Shown: piece by piece, positions 34,875 through 45,142 of the stretch
Position numbering within the stretch: position 1 is the first letter of the stretch
How the letters are laid out: the number at the start of each line of letters is the position of its first letter
Assembly: GCA_038234975.1 (NCBI GenBank)
Contig: JBBSUK010000003.1
Location: forward strand, 1-64,000
Source of the DNA: Schlegelella_A sp038234975
GTDB taxonomy: Bacteria > Pseudomonadota > Gammaproteobacteria > Burkholderiales > Burkholderiaceae_C
DNA: 64,000 nucleotides
Reading direction: 5' to 3'
Translations under genes and position numbers: made by a program
The notes under the pieces: generated by a model
What the model was told of the DNA's origin: nothing
The model's database searches: none
What the model saw: the letters and a program-made list of their open reading frames with translations, nothing else

Positions 34875-36672
34875 CGCAGACGCGGCACCCGCCGACCGGC
34901 CCCTCCGCCTTCCCGGTCGCGCTGACCGATGCGCGCGCACACGCCATCGCGGTGGCGATGCTCGAGGGGTTCGACCGTCACTACACGCTCTTTCGCGAGG
35001 CGAGCGCCGGCGCCAAGGGTCGCTTCGAGCGAGCCGACTGGGCCGGGCAGCAGCGCGCGCAGGCGCAGCGCATCGCCTACTACGACCGGCGCGTGGTCGA
35101 GGCGACCGAGCGGCTGCAGCGCGAGTTCGGCGCCGGCGAGCTGCCGATGGACGTGTGGCAGCAGGTCAAGCTCCACTACATCGGCCTGCTCATCGAGCAC
35201 CACCAGCCCGAGCTCGCCGAGACCTTCTTCAACTCGGTGACGACGAAGATCCTGCACCACAGCTACTTCCACAACGACTTCATCTTCGTCCGTCCCGCGG
35301 TCTCCACCGAGTACATCGAGAACGACGCGCCGGCGTCGCTGCCGACCTACCGCGCCTACTACCCGACCCGCGAGACACTGCGCCGGACCTGGACGCGCAT
35401 CGTTTCCAACTTCCAGCTCGAGCGCCCCTTCGAGGAGCTCGACCGCGACATTGCCTCCGTGATGCGCGCCGTCGAGGCGCATCTCGGCGACGCGCGGCTG
35501 CGCGCCAACTTCCAGATCCAGGTGCTCGCGTCGCTCTTCTTCCGCAACAAGGGCGCCTACGTCGTCGGCAAGGTGATCAACGGCTTCCACGAGACACCGT
35601 TCGCGCTGCCGATCGTGCACGGCGAGAGCGGCGGCCTCACGATCGACACCGCGCTCTTCGGCGAGGACGACCTGCTGCTCGTCTTCAGCTTCGCGCGGGC
35701 CTATTTCATGGTCACGATGGAAGTGCCCTCGGCCTACGTGCAGTTCCTGCACTCGCTGATGCCGAGAAAGCCGCGCTCGGAGATCTACTCCGCGCTCGGC
35801 CTGCAGAAGCAGGGCAAGAACCTCTTCTACCGCGACTTCCTCAACCACATCCGCCACTCGTCGGACCGTTTCCGCATCGCGCCCGGGATCAAGGGCATGG
35901 TGATGCTGGTGTTCGACCTGCCGAGCTTTCCCTATGTGTTCAAGGTGATCAAGGACGCCTTTCCGGCGCAAAAGGAGATCACGCGCGAGCAGGTCATGGG
36001 CAAGTACCTGCTCGTCAAGCAGCACGACCGTGTCGGCCGCATGGCCGACACGCTGGAATACAGCAACGTTGCCTTCCCCGTCGCGCGCTTCGACGACGAG
36101 CTGCTGGCCGAGCTGCGCGAGCAGTGCGCGAGCCTGGTCGAGGAGGTGGGCGAGAGCTTCGTCATCCACCATGTCTACATCGAGCGGCGCATGGTGCCTC
36201 TCAACATCTACCTGCAGGACGCCACGCCGCTGCAGGTCGAGGCCGCCGTGGTCGAGTACGGCAACGCGATCAAGGACCTGGTGCGCGCCAACATCTTCCC
36301 CGGCGACATGCTGTGGAAGAACTTCGGCGTCACCCGCCACGGCAAGGTCGTGTTCTACGACTACGACGAGATCGAATACCTCACCGATTGCCGCTTTCGC
36401 AAGGTTCCGGAGCCGCGCAACGAGGAAGAGGAGATGTCGGCCGAGGTCTGGTACGCGGTCGGCCCGAAGGACGTGTTTCCCGAGACCTTCGAGCCCTTCC
36501 TGCTCGGCAACCCGGCCGTGCGCAAGGTGTTCATGGAGCACCATGCCGACCTGCTCGACGCGGGCTTCTGGCAGGGCCACCAGGCCCTTATCGCCGCCGG
36601 ATACGTGCATGATGTGTTCCCTTACGACGGGCAGAAGCGCTTCTCTGCCCAGCCACATCGAGGAGCTTGCCC

Positions 36673-36676
<4 letters not shown>
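34871..36676 (+). CDS. aceK: isocitrate dehydrogenase kinase/phosphatase
   Basis: Bifunctional enzyme that inactivates or reactivates isocitrate dehydrogenase, steering carbon between the TCA cycle and the glyoxylate shunt. The 601-residue protein has the ATP loop APGIKGMVM and FPYVFKVIKD, and the kinase/phosphatase core WKNFGVTRHGKVVFYDYDEIEYL. The GTG start at 34871 overlaps the can stop. Unlike Escherichia coli, aceBA are not adjacent in this window; a thiolase follows. Confidence 0.96.
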
Positions 36677-37854
<1,178 letters not shown>

Positions 37855-37862
37855 CGCACGGC

Positions 37863-38330
37863 GTGTCGGCGAGCGTGCTGCCGGCGCGGCCGGGCGATGT
37901 CTTCACCCGCCGCGTGCGGCTGACGGAAGACGAGATCCGTACCTTCGCGCGCTCCGTCGACGACCTCAATCCGCTGCACCACGATGCCGACTTCGCGCGC
38001 GCGGCCGGTTACCCGGGCCTGATCGCGAGCGGCACGCACGTCGCGTCGATCCTGATGGCGATGACGGCGACGCACTATTCGCAGCCCCTCGCCGACGGCA
38101 CGCCGCGTTCCAGCCTCGGCCTGGGTTTCCATATCTCGTTTCGCGCCGGCGTCGTCGCGGACGAGAACATGGACCTGCGCTGGACGGTGACCGATGTGAC
38201 GCGCAAGGACAGCCTGCGCGGCTGGATCACGCGGCTCGACGGCGAGGCGCGGTCGGCGCGCGGGCTGCTGCTGCCGGCCGAAGGCCAGATCCTGCTGCGG
38301 CTCGGCGACGAGATCGTCGCGGAGCGATGA
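37863..38330 (+). CDS. MaoC-type (R)-hydratase
   Basis: Hot-dog-fold enoyl-CoA hydratase-like protein, 155 residues. The motif LNPLHHDADFARAAGYPGLIASGTHV carries the Asp-x4-His hydratase residues and the Gly of the family. The start is a GTG at 37863, eight bases after the thiolase stop; another GTG lies four codons later. It belongs to a run with thiolase upstream and acyl-CoA dehydrogenase downstream, as in beta-oxidation units. Confidence 0.85.
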   Translation: MSASVLPARPGDVFTRRVRLTEDEIRTFARSVDDLNPLHHDADFARAAGYPGLIASGTHVASILMAMTATHYSQPLADGTPRSSLGLGFHISFRAGVVADENMDLRWTVTDVTRKDSLRGWITRLDGEARSARGLLLPAEGQILLRLGDEIVAER

Positions 38331-38346
38331 CGAGAGGAGCCGGGAC

Positions 38347-39501
38347 ATGCAACTGAGCGACGACCACCGCGCCGTCCGCGAGGCCGTTCGCGCTTACGTG
38401 CAGGACCACGTTGCGCCGAACGCGGCGGCGTGGAGTCGCGCTGCCGAGTTCCCGCGCGACGCGCTGCGCGGCCTCGCCGAGCTCGGCTGCTACGGCGTCG
38501 CGGTTTCCGCCGAGCTCGGCGGCGCCGGCCTCGACTACCTCGCGCTCGCCGTCCTCCTCGAGGAGATCGCCGCCGGCGACGGTGCCACCTCGACCATCGT
38601 CAGCGTCAACAACTGCCCGGTCTGCTCCATCCTGATGGCGTGGGCGAACGACGCCCAGAAGCAGGCCTGGCTGGTGCCGCTCGCCAGGGGCGAGATGCTC
38701 GGTGCGTTCTGCCTCACCGAGCCGCACGTCGGCTCGGAGGCGAGCGGCCTGCGCACGACGGCGCGGCATGTCCACGACGACCAGGGCGACGTCTACGTGA
38801 TCGACGGCGTCAAGCAGTTCATCACGAGCGGCAAGAACGGCGACGTGGCGATCGTCATGGCCGTGACCGACAAGGCGGCCGGCAAGCGCGGCATCTCGGC
38901 GTTCGTCGTGCCGACGGCGACGCCCGGCTACACCGTCGCGCGGCTGGAGGAGAAGGCCGGGCAGCACGCGAGCGACACCGCGCAGATCGTCTTCGAGAAC
39001 TGCCGCGTCCCGGTCGAAAACCGCCTCGGCGACGAAGGCCAGGGGCTGAAGATCGCGCTGTCGGGCCTCGAAGGCGGGCGCATCGGCATCGGCGCGCAGG
39101 CGATCGGCATGGCACGCGCCGCGTTCGAGGCAGCGCTCGCGTACGCGAAGGAACGGGTGGCTTTCGGCAAGCCGATCTTCGAGCACCAGGCGGTGCAGTT
39201 CCGCCTCGCCGGCATGGCGACGCAGATCGAGGCGGCGCGCCAGCTCGTGCACCACGCCGCCAGCCTGAAGGACGCCGGCGTGCCGTGCCTGAAGGAAGCG
39301 GCGATGGGCAAGCTGTTCGCGAGCGAGATGGCCGAGCGCGTCTGCAGCGAGGCGATCCAGGTGCACGGCGGCTACGGCTACGTTGCCGACTTTCCGGTCG
39401 AGCGCATCTGGCGCGACGTGCGTGTGTGCAGCATCTACGAGGGCACCTCCGACGTGCAGAAGATCCTGATCGCGCGGGCGCTCGCCAGCAGCGTCGGCTG
39501 A
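38347..39501 (+). CDS. acyl-CoA dehydrogenase
   Basis: FAD enzyme of acyl-CoA oxidation, 384 residues. The conserved C-terminal HGGYGYVADFPVERIWRD leads to IYEGTSDVQK with the catalytic base at Glu365, the position used by short- and medium-chain enzymes. FCLTEPHVGSEA is the substrate/FAD region. The exact chain preference is not deducible. It sits after a MaoC hydratase and before the DUF2868 gene. Confidence 0.92.
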   Translation: MQLSDDHRAVREAVRAYVQDHVAPNAAAWSRAAEFPRDALRGLAELGCYGVAVSAELGGAGLDYLALAVLLEEIAAGDGATSTIVSVNNCPVCSILMAWANDAQKQAWLVPLARGEMLGAFCLTEPHVGSEASGLRTTARHVHDDQGDVYVIDGVKQFITSGKNGDVAIVMAVTDKAAGKRGISAFVVPTATPGYTVARLEEKAGQHASDTAQIVFENCRVPVENRLGDEGQGLKIALSGLEGGRIGIGAQAIGMARAAFEAALAYAKERVAFGKPIFEHQAVQFRLAGMATQIEAARQLVHHAASLKDAGVPCLKEAAMGKLFASEMAERVCSEAIQVHGGYGYVADFPVERIWRDVRVCSIYEGTSDVQKILIARALASSVG

Positions 39502-39508
39502 CCGCACG

Positions 39509-40996
39509 ATGGACGCACGCCGCGCCCGCGATGTCACGCTGCTCGAAGCGTTCGAGACCGCGACGCCCACGAGCCCGAGCTGGAGCGCCGACGATCGCGC
39601 CTGGGCCGATCGCGTGGCCCGCGAGGCATCGGCCGACGGCGACGATCTCGACGCCTTCGTCTCGAAGCGCGCCGTCCACGCGATGCACCGGCTCGGCGAG
39701 CGCGAGCCGCAGCTCGTGCGGCTCGCCGCCGAGCCGATGCCGCGCGGCGGCGCGCTCGTGGTGGTGCTTGTCGTCGCCTTCGCGCTCGGCGTCGCCGCCG
39801 ACACGATCGGCTCGAACCAGCGCATCAACCTGCTCGCGCCGCCGCTGTGGGGCGTCCTGCTGTGGAACGTGATCGTCTACCTGCTGCTGCTCGTCACGCC
39901 GCTGGTGCGGCTGGCGCGCCGTTCATCGTCCTCGGCGCCGGGCCCGATCCTGCGCTTCGCCCAGGCACTCGCGCAGCGCGGACTCGGCCCGATCCGGCGC
40001 GCCGCCAAGGGCGGTTTCGAAGCGCCGCGCCGCTACGCCTCGCTCTGGCTCGCGCGCAGCCGCGGCCTGGCGATGTTGCGCGGCGAGACGCTGCTGCACG
40101 CTGGCGCCGCGGCGATCGGCCTCGGCTTCATCGCCGGCCTTTACCTGCGCGGCCTCGCGCTCGACTACCGCGTCGTCTGGGAGAGCACGCTGCTCGACGC
40201 GCACGCGGCGCACGCGCTGGTCTCGACGGTGTTCGCTCCGGCTTCTTTGCTGTCGGGCATCTCGCTGCCCGACGAAGCGGCGTTCGCGGCAATGCGCGTG
40301 GCAGCCGGGGCGGGCACGGTCGGCGCGCCGGCGGCGCCCTGGCTGCACCTGATCGCGCTGACGCTGGCGATCGTCGTCGTGGTGCCGCGCGCCGTGCTCG
40401 CGCTCGGATGCGGTGCTGCGGCCGCATGGCGCAGCCGATCGTTCCCGATGCCGTTCGGCGATCCCTACTTCGAGCGACTGTCGCGCCTGCGCGGGGGCCG
40501 CGACGCGCACGTCGTCGTCGTGCCCTACGCCGCGTCGCCGTCGCCGCAGGGCGCGCTCGGCCTGCGCGCATGGCTCGCCGAAGCATTCGGCGGCGGTGTC
40601 GACCTGCGCCTCGAGTCGATCGTCGCGTTCGGTGAGGAAGACGCGCCGCTGCCGACAGTTGCCGAAGCGACGACCCATGCGATCGTGCTGTTCGACCTGA
40701 GCGCCACGCCCGAGGACGAGCACCACGGCCGGTTCGTGTCGGCGCTGGCCGCCGCACTGCCGGCAGGCGCGGTGATCGCCGTGGCCGTCGACGCGGGCGC
40801 CTTCGCCCGCCGCTTCGCTGGCCTCGACGAGCGGGTCGCACAGCGTCGCGAGGCGTGGCGGCGGTGGGGCGAGGGCATGGGCATCGTTCCGATCGTCGTC
40901 GACCTCGAGCACGAAACGGCGGCGGTCGATGCGCTCGAGGCGGTGTTCGTTTCGCCGCGTGCCCTGACACCGTCCACCGGCAGGCGCGACCCATGA
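39509..40996 (+). CDS. DUF2868 membrane protein
   Basis: A 495-residue protein of family DUF2868. Several membrane helices (about 85-135, 195-220, 275-310) alternate with soluble stretches; the C-terminal region reads VVVPYAASPSPQGALGLRAWLAE. No enzymatic motif is seen. Its stop overlaps the start of the DUF3482 GTPase gene (ATGA); the two families are usually neighbours, so they probably form a membrane-anchored complex. Confidence 0.88.
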   Translation: MDARRARDVTLLEAFETATPTSPSWSADDRAWADRVAREASADGDDLDAFVSKRAVHAMHRLGEREPQLVRLAAEPMPRGGALVVVLVVAFALGVAADTIGSNQRINLLAPPLWGVLLWNVIVYLLLLVTPLVRLARRSSSSAPGPILRFAQALAQRGLGPIRRAAKGGFEAPRRYASLWLARSRGLAMLRGETLLHAGAAAIGLGFIAGLYLRGLALDYRVVWESTLLDAHAAHALVSTVFAPASLLSGISLPDEAAFAAMRVAAGAGTVGAPAAPWLHLIALTLAIVVVVPRAVLALGCGAAAAWRSRSFPMPFGDPYFERLSRLRGGRDAHVVVVPYAASPSPQGALGLRAWLAEAFGGGVDLRLESIVAFGEEDAPLPTVAEATTHAIVLFDLSATPEDEHHGRFVSALAAALPAGAVIAVAVDAGAFARRFAGLDERVAQRREAWRRWGEGMGIVPIVVDLEHETAAVDALEAVFVSPRALTPSTGRRDP

Positions 40997-42582
40997 CGAA
41001 CGCACCGGTCGGCGACGACGCTCCTGGGGCCGGCCTCGACCGCGACGCGCGCGGCCGCTCGATCTCGCTCGCCCTGGTCTCGCACACCAACGCCGGCAAG
41101 ACGACACTCGCGCGCACCTTGCTGGGCCGCGACGTCGGCGAGGTGCGCGACGCCCCGCATGTCACCGAGTTCTCCGACGCGCACACGCTGGTCGAGGCCG
41201 AAGGCGGCGAGCGCCTCGTCCTCTGGGACACACCGGGCTTCGGCGACAGCGTGCGCCTCGCGAAGCGCCTGCGGCTGCATGCGAATCCGATCGGCCGCTT
41301 CCTCGGCGAGCTGTGGGACCGCTGGCTCGACCGGCCGATGTGGTCGGCGCAGCAGGCACTGCGAACGGTGCGCGACGATGCCGACGCACTGCTCTACCTC
41401 GTCAACGCCTCGGAGTCGATCGAGTCGGCGGGCTACGTGAAGCCGGAGATGGAGATCCTGGCCTGGGTCGGCAAGCCGGTCGTCGTGCTGCTCAACCAGC
41501 TCGGCGCACCGCGCGAGCGCAGCGTCGAGTCGGCCGAGGTCGAACGCTGGCGGCAGGCGCTGGCCGCGAGCCCGGTGGTTCGCGCCGTGCTCCCGCTCGA
41601 CGCCTTTGCGCGCTGCTGGGTGCAAGAACTGACGCTGCTCGCGTCGATCGAGGCGGCGTTGCCCGACGAGAAGCGCGCGACGATGCAGCGTCTGCGCGCA
41701 GCCTGGCGGGCGACCCGCCTGGCGACGTTCGATCGTGCGATGGCGGTGCTCGCCGAGGGGCTTGCGAAGGTCGCCGCGCAGAGCGAGACCTTGCCGCAGC
41801 ACGAGAGCTTCGGCGCGCGGCTGCGCAGTGCCGGCGCGGTGCTCGGGCGCACCTTCTCGGGTGCGAAGCGACGTGACGAGGGCACGCCGGCCGACATCGA
41901 CCCGCAAGGCCCGACTGCGCAGGCGCGACGGGCGCTCGTCGACCGCCTCGACACGGAGGTCCGCTCGGGGACCCACGCGCTGATCGCCATGCACGGCCTC
42001 GGCGGCCGCGCCGAGCGCGAGATCCTCGACCGGCTCGCCTCGGGCGTCGACGTGCGCATCAAGGTCGACGAGAAGCAGGCGGCGGCGTGGGGCGGTGCGG
42101 TCACCGGCGCGATCGCCGGGCTGAAGGCCGACATCCTGAGCGGCGGGCTCACCCTCGGCGGCGGCATGCTTGCCGGCGGCCTCATCGGCGCGCTGGGAGG
42201 TGCGGGCGTGGCCCGCGCTGCCAACCTCGTTCGCGGCACCGACCGGTCGACCGTCGCCTGGAACACCGAAGCGCTCGACGCGATGGTCGAGGCCGCCGTG
42301 CTGCGCTACCTCGCCGTCGCCCACTTCGGGCGCGGCCGGGGCGAGTGGAAGCAGGGCGAGTTCGCGCCGCACTGGAAGCTGCTCGTGTCACAGGCGATCG
42401 TGGGCCGGCACGACGCGCTTGCCGGGGTCTGGGAGCTTCGTGGCCCGGCTGGCGCCGCCGAGGCCGACGCCGCCGCCGCGATCGCCCGGGCCGTCGAGCC
42501 GATCCTGCGCGACGCCACCCTGCGCGTGCTCGGCGAGCTCTACCCCGACGCGCCGCTCGACGGCGCTCAGCCGCCCGCGTAG
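40993..42582 (+). CDS. DUF3482 GTPase-like protein
   Basis: A 529-residue protein with an N-terminal GTPase domain: P-loop SHTNAGKTT (30-38), switch region and G3 WDTPGF (78-83). The NKxD motif is degenerate (LNQLG). The C-terminal DUF3482 half has a glycine-zipper stretch (about 360-415; TGAIAGLKADILSGG and similar), which would insert in or associate with membranes. It is translated as a coupled pair with DUF2868. Function is unknown. Confidence 0.9.
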   Translation: MTNAPVGDDAPGAGLDRDARGRSISLALVSHTNAGKTTLARTLLGRDVGEVRDAPHVTEFSDAHTLVEAEGGERLVLWDTPGFGDSVRLAKRLRLHANPIGRFLGELWDRWLDRPMWSAQQALRTVRDDADALLYLVNASESIESAGYVKPEMEILAWVGKPVVVLLNQLGAPRERSVESAEVERWRQALAASPVVRAVLPLDAFARCWVQELTLLASIEAALPDEKRATMQRLRAAWRATRLATFDRAMAVLAEGLAKVAAQSETLPQHESFGARLRSAGAVLGRTFSGAKRRDEGTPADIDPQGPTAQARRALVDRLDTEVRSGTHALIAMHGLGGRAEREILDRLASGVDVRIKVDEKQAAAWGGAVTGAIAGLKADILSGGLTLGGGMLAGGLIGALGGAGVARAANLVRGTDRSTVAWNTEALDAMVEAAVLRYLAVAHFGRGRGEWKQGEFAPHWKLLVSQAIVGRHDALAGVWELRGPAGAAEADAAAAIARAVEPILRDATLRVLGELYPDAPLDGAQPPA

Positions 42583-43937
42583 AACTTGTGCGGAAGCCAG
42601 AGCACGATCTGCGGGAAGACCACGCACAGCGCCACGCCGATCGCCTGCAGGCCGATGAACGGAAGGGCCGATCGGAAGATCGTCGCCATGCTGATCTCGG
42701 GCGGGGCCACGCTCTTCAGGTAGAAGAGTGAATAGCCGAAAGGCGGACTGAGGAAGGCCATCTGCATGTTGACCATGAAGATCACGCCGTACCACAGCGA
42801 GATGTCCTTCGGGCTCAGGCCCTCGAAGCCGAACAGGCCGGCGAACTCGACCGACTGCAGGATGGGCACGAAGATGGGCACCGTCAGCAGCAGGATGCCG
42901 ACCCAGTCGAGGAACATGCCGAGCACGAACAGCACGACCATCATCAGCAGCAGGATCCCGTAGGGCCCGAGGCCGGTGCCGATGATCGACTCGGCCACGA
43001 ACGTCTGACCGCCCTTGATGATGAAGAAGCCGACGAACATCGTCGCGCCGAAGAAGATCCACATCACCATCGCCGTCGCCTTCAGCGTCGAGATGCCGGC
43101 GTCCTGCACGTTGACCCAGTTCAGCCGCCCGTGCAGGGCGCACACGAACAGCGCCCCGAACGTGCCGATCCCGGCCGCCTCGACCGGCGTGGCGATGCCG
43201 ACGAAGATGACGCCGAGCACGAGCGTGATGAGCAGGATCGGCGCGATCGTCTTGCGCAGCAGGCGCAGCTTCTCCGGGAAGTCGACCCGCTCCTCGACCG
43301 GCAGCGCCGGCCCGAGCTTCGGGTCGATCGTGCAGCGAACGGTGATGTAGGCGACGTACATCCCGGCCAGCAGCAGCCCCGGGAAGACCGAGCCGATCAG
43401 CAGCTCGCCGAGCGACTGCTGCGCCACCACCGCGTAGACGATGGCCATCACCGAGGGCGGGATGAGGATGCCGAGCGTGCCGCCGGCGAGCAGCGATCCG
43501 CAGGCGATCTTCTGGTCGTAGCCGCGCTTGAGCATCGCCGGCAGCGCGATCATGCCCATCGTGATCTCGGTCGCGCCGACGACGCCGACCATCGCCGCCA
43601 GCGCCGTGCAGGCGATGACGGTGGCCGACGCAAGGCCGCCCTTGAGCGAGCCGAGCCACTTGTAGATGACGTCGAACAGCTCCTCGATGATCCCCGCCTT
43701 CTCGAGCATCGCCGCCATGAAGATGAACAGCGGCACGGCCGACAGCTGGTAGTCGGTCATGAACGGGAAGATGCGCGACGGCATCATGTTCAGCACCGCA
43801 GGCGTGCCGAACACGAACAGGAAGATCACGGCCAGGCTGCCGGTGCAGAACGCCATCGGCAGCCCGAGCATCAGCAGCACGCCGAGCGAGCCGAACAGGA
43901 GCAGCGACAGCCAGGCGATCGGGATCTCGAGGCCCAT
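42567..43937 (-). CDS. TRAP transporter large permease (DctM family)
   Basis: The 12-helix channel subunit of a sodium-driven TRAP transporter, 456 residues. The family motif ASATVIACTALAAMVGVVGATE and LLAGGTLGILIPPS are typical DctM signatures. The 3' end overlaps the convergent GTPase gene by 16 bases. It starts at the ATG at 43937, directly after the small permease gene, with which it forms the membrane complex. The substrate depends on the binding protein. Confidence 0.94.
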   Translation of the reverse strand: MGLEIPIAWLSLLLFGSLGVLLMLGLPMAFCTGSLAVIFLFVFGTPAVLNMMPSRIFPFMTDYQLSAVPLFIFMAAMLEKAGIIEELFDVIYKWLGSLKGGLASATVIACTALAAMVGVVGATEITMGMIALPAMLKRGYDQKIACGSLLAGGTLGILIPPSVMAIVYAVVAQQSLGELLIGSVFPGLLLAGMYVAYITVRCTIDPKLGPALPVEERVDFPEKLRLLRKTIAPILLITLVLGVIFVGIATPVEAAGIGTFGALFVCALHGRLNWVNVQDAGISTLKATAMVMWIFFGATMFVGFFIIKGGQTFVAESIIGTGLGPYGILLLMMVVLFVLGMFLDWVGILLLTVPIFVPILQSVEFAGLFGFEGLSPKDISLWYGVIFMVNMQMAFLSPPFGYSLFYLKSVAPPEISMATIFRSALPFIGLQAIGVALCVVFPQIVLWLPHKFYAGG

Positions 43938-43939
43938 GC

Positions 43940-45070
43940 TCAGGCTTTCCCGTGGCGGGTGACGATGACGATGTCCTTGACGAGCTTCGACAGGCCCTGC
44001 AGCACGATGAGCGCGCCGCCGATCGGGATCGCGAGCTTCACGGGCCAGTACTGGATCCCCCACTCGGTGAACGACGACTCGTGGTTGGCGATGGCGTCGC
44101 CGGCGAAGCGCCAGCCGGTCCAGAACAGCGTGAGGGTGAAGATGAAGAAGAAGACCGACGTGACAATGTCGGCGATGGCCTTGCCGCGCGGCGAGAAGCG
44201 GGTGTAGAGCACGTCGACCCGCACGTGCTGGTCCTCTCGGTAGGCGTAGGCGCCGCACAGCATGTACTGCATGCCGAACATCAGGAACATGCTCTCGTGG
44301 ACCCAGTTGGTCGGCGAGTTGAAGACGTAGCGCGCGATCACCTCGTAGTAGTAGACGAAGACCGCGATCACGGCCCAATAGGCGACGTACTCGCCGACGC
44401 GCGTGTTGACGGTGTCGATCCAGTCGGTGAAGCGGGTGCGAACGACCAGCCCGGGATCTTCGGCGGTGCCCTGCGGCGCGACGTGCGGTTCGTGCGCGAC
44501 CGGGTCGTCGGCGTAGCCAGCGCCGGCCCAAAGCGCGCGGCGCCGCTTCACCATCGACGGGATCAGCAACGCGTCTGCCACCAACAGCACGGCGATCACG
44601 ATGACGAGGATGCGCGCGTAGTCCTTCCAGCGATCCTGCGCGGCGTGCGCCGCGACGGACTCCTTCTCGAGGCCGCGTGCCTCTTCCTGCGCCGCGGCGA
44701 GCGTGCGCGCTTCATCGGTGGTCGGTGCGGCGGCGTCGAGCGGCGCCGCGCGCCGGACCGTGATGTCGGCCCGCTCGCTGGCGGCGGTCGTTCGAGACAC
44801 GTCGTCGCGGAGCTCGCGCACCTGCGAGTTGCAGTAGAGAACGGCCAGGAACAGCGGTACGTACAGGAACCCCCACCCGCTCTTCAGGTACAGCCGGTGC
44901 AGGCCCATGAAGCCGCCGAACAGCCAGAACAGGTAGGCGTTGAACATCAGCGGCGCGCGCGGCGCGCCCAGGCGCTTCTGTCGTGCCACGAAGAACATGG
45001 CGACGAACGGAAAGACGACGAGCACGCCCCAGTACAGCCAGTGCGGAAGGACGAACGTGAGCGAGGGCAT
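43940..45070 (-). CDS. TRAP small permease (DctQ) fused to an N-terminal TM2 domain
   Basis: At 376 residues this is about twice the length of usual DctQ. The C-terminal part (about 215-376) is the four-helix DctQ domain: WAVIAVFVYYYEVIARYVFNSPTNW and DQHVRVDVLY are typical. The N-terminal part (about 42-80) is a TM2 domain with FWLFGGFMGLHRLYLKSGWGF, joined by a coiled-coil linker and another helix. The stop lies three bases before the DctM start. It is separated from the binding-protein gene by a stable hairpin. Confidence 0.88.
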   Translation of the reverse strand: MPSLTFVLPHWLYWGVLVVFPFVAMFFVARQKRLGAPRAPLMFNAYLFWLFGGFMGLHRLYLKSGWGFLYVPLFLAVLYCNSQVRELRDDVSRTTAASERADITVRRAAPLDAAAPTTDEARTLAAAQEEARGLEKESVAAHAAQDRWKDYARILVIVIAVLLVADALLIPSMVKRRRALWAGAGYADDPVAHEPHVAPQGTAEDPGLVVRTRFTDWIDTVNTRVGEYVAYWAVIAVFVYYYEVIARYVFNSPTNWVHESMFLMFGMQYMLCGAYAYREDQHVRVDVLYTRFSPRGKAIADIVTSVFFFIFTLTLFWTGWRFAGDAIANHESSFTEWGIQYWPVKLAIPIGGALIVLQGLSKLVKDIVIVTRHGKA

Positions 45071-45096
45071 CGGTGGGGGAGTGCAGTTCCGACAGC

Positions 45097-45122
45097 GTCA
45101 CGCCGCCCGAAGGCGGCGTGAC
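45097..45122 (-). other. UUCG-capped hairpin between TRAP binding-protein and permease genes
   Basis: GTCACGCCGCC and GGCGGCGTGAC pair perfectly over 11 bases. On the minus strand the loop is TTCG closed by C-G, a very stable tetraloop. It has no T run after it, so it looks more like an mRNA-stabilising or attenuating intercistronic hairpin than a full terminator. Confidence 0.75.
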
Positions 45123-45142
45123 GGGGCAACAGCGCGCGACGG

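Noticed and set aside
34853..36658. Minus-strand frame of 601 residues mirroring aceK
   Set aside because: Same length as aceK on the other strand, without domains; aceK has all its motifs.
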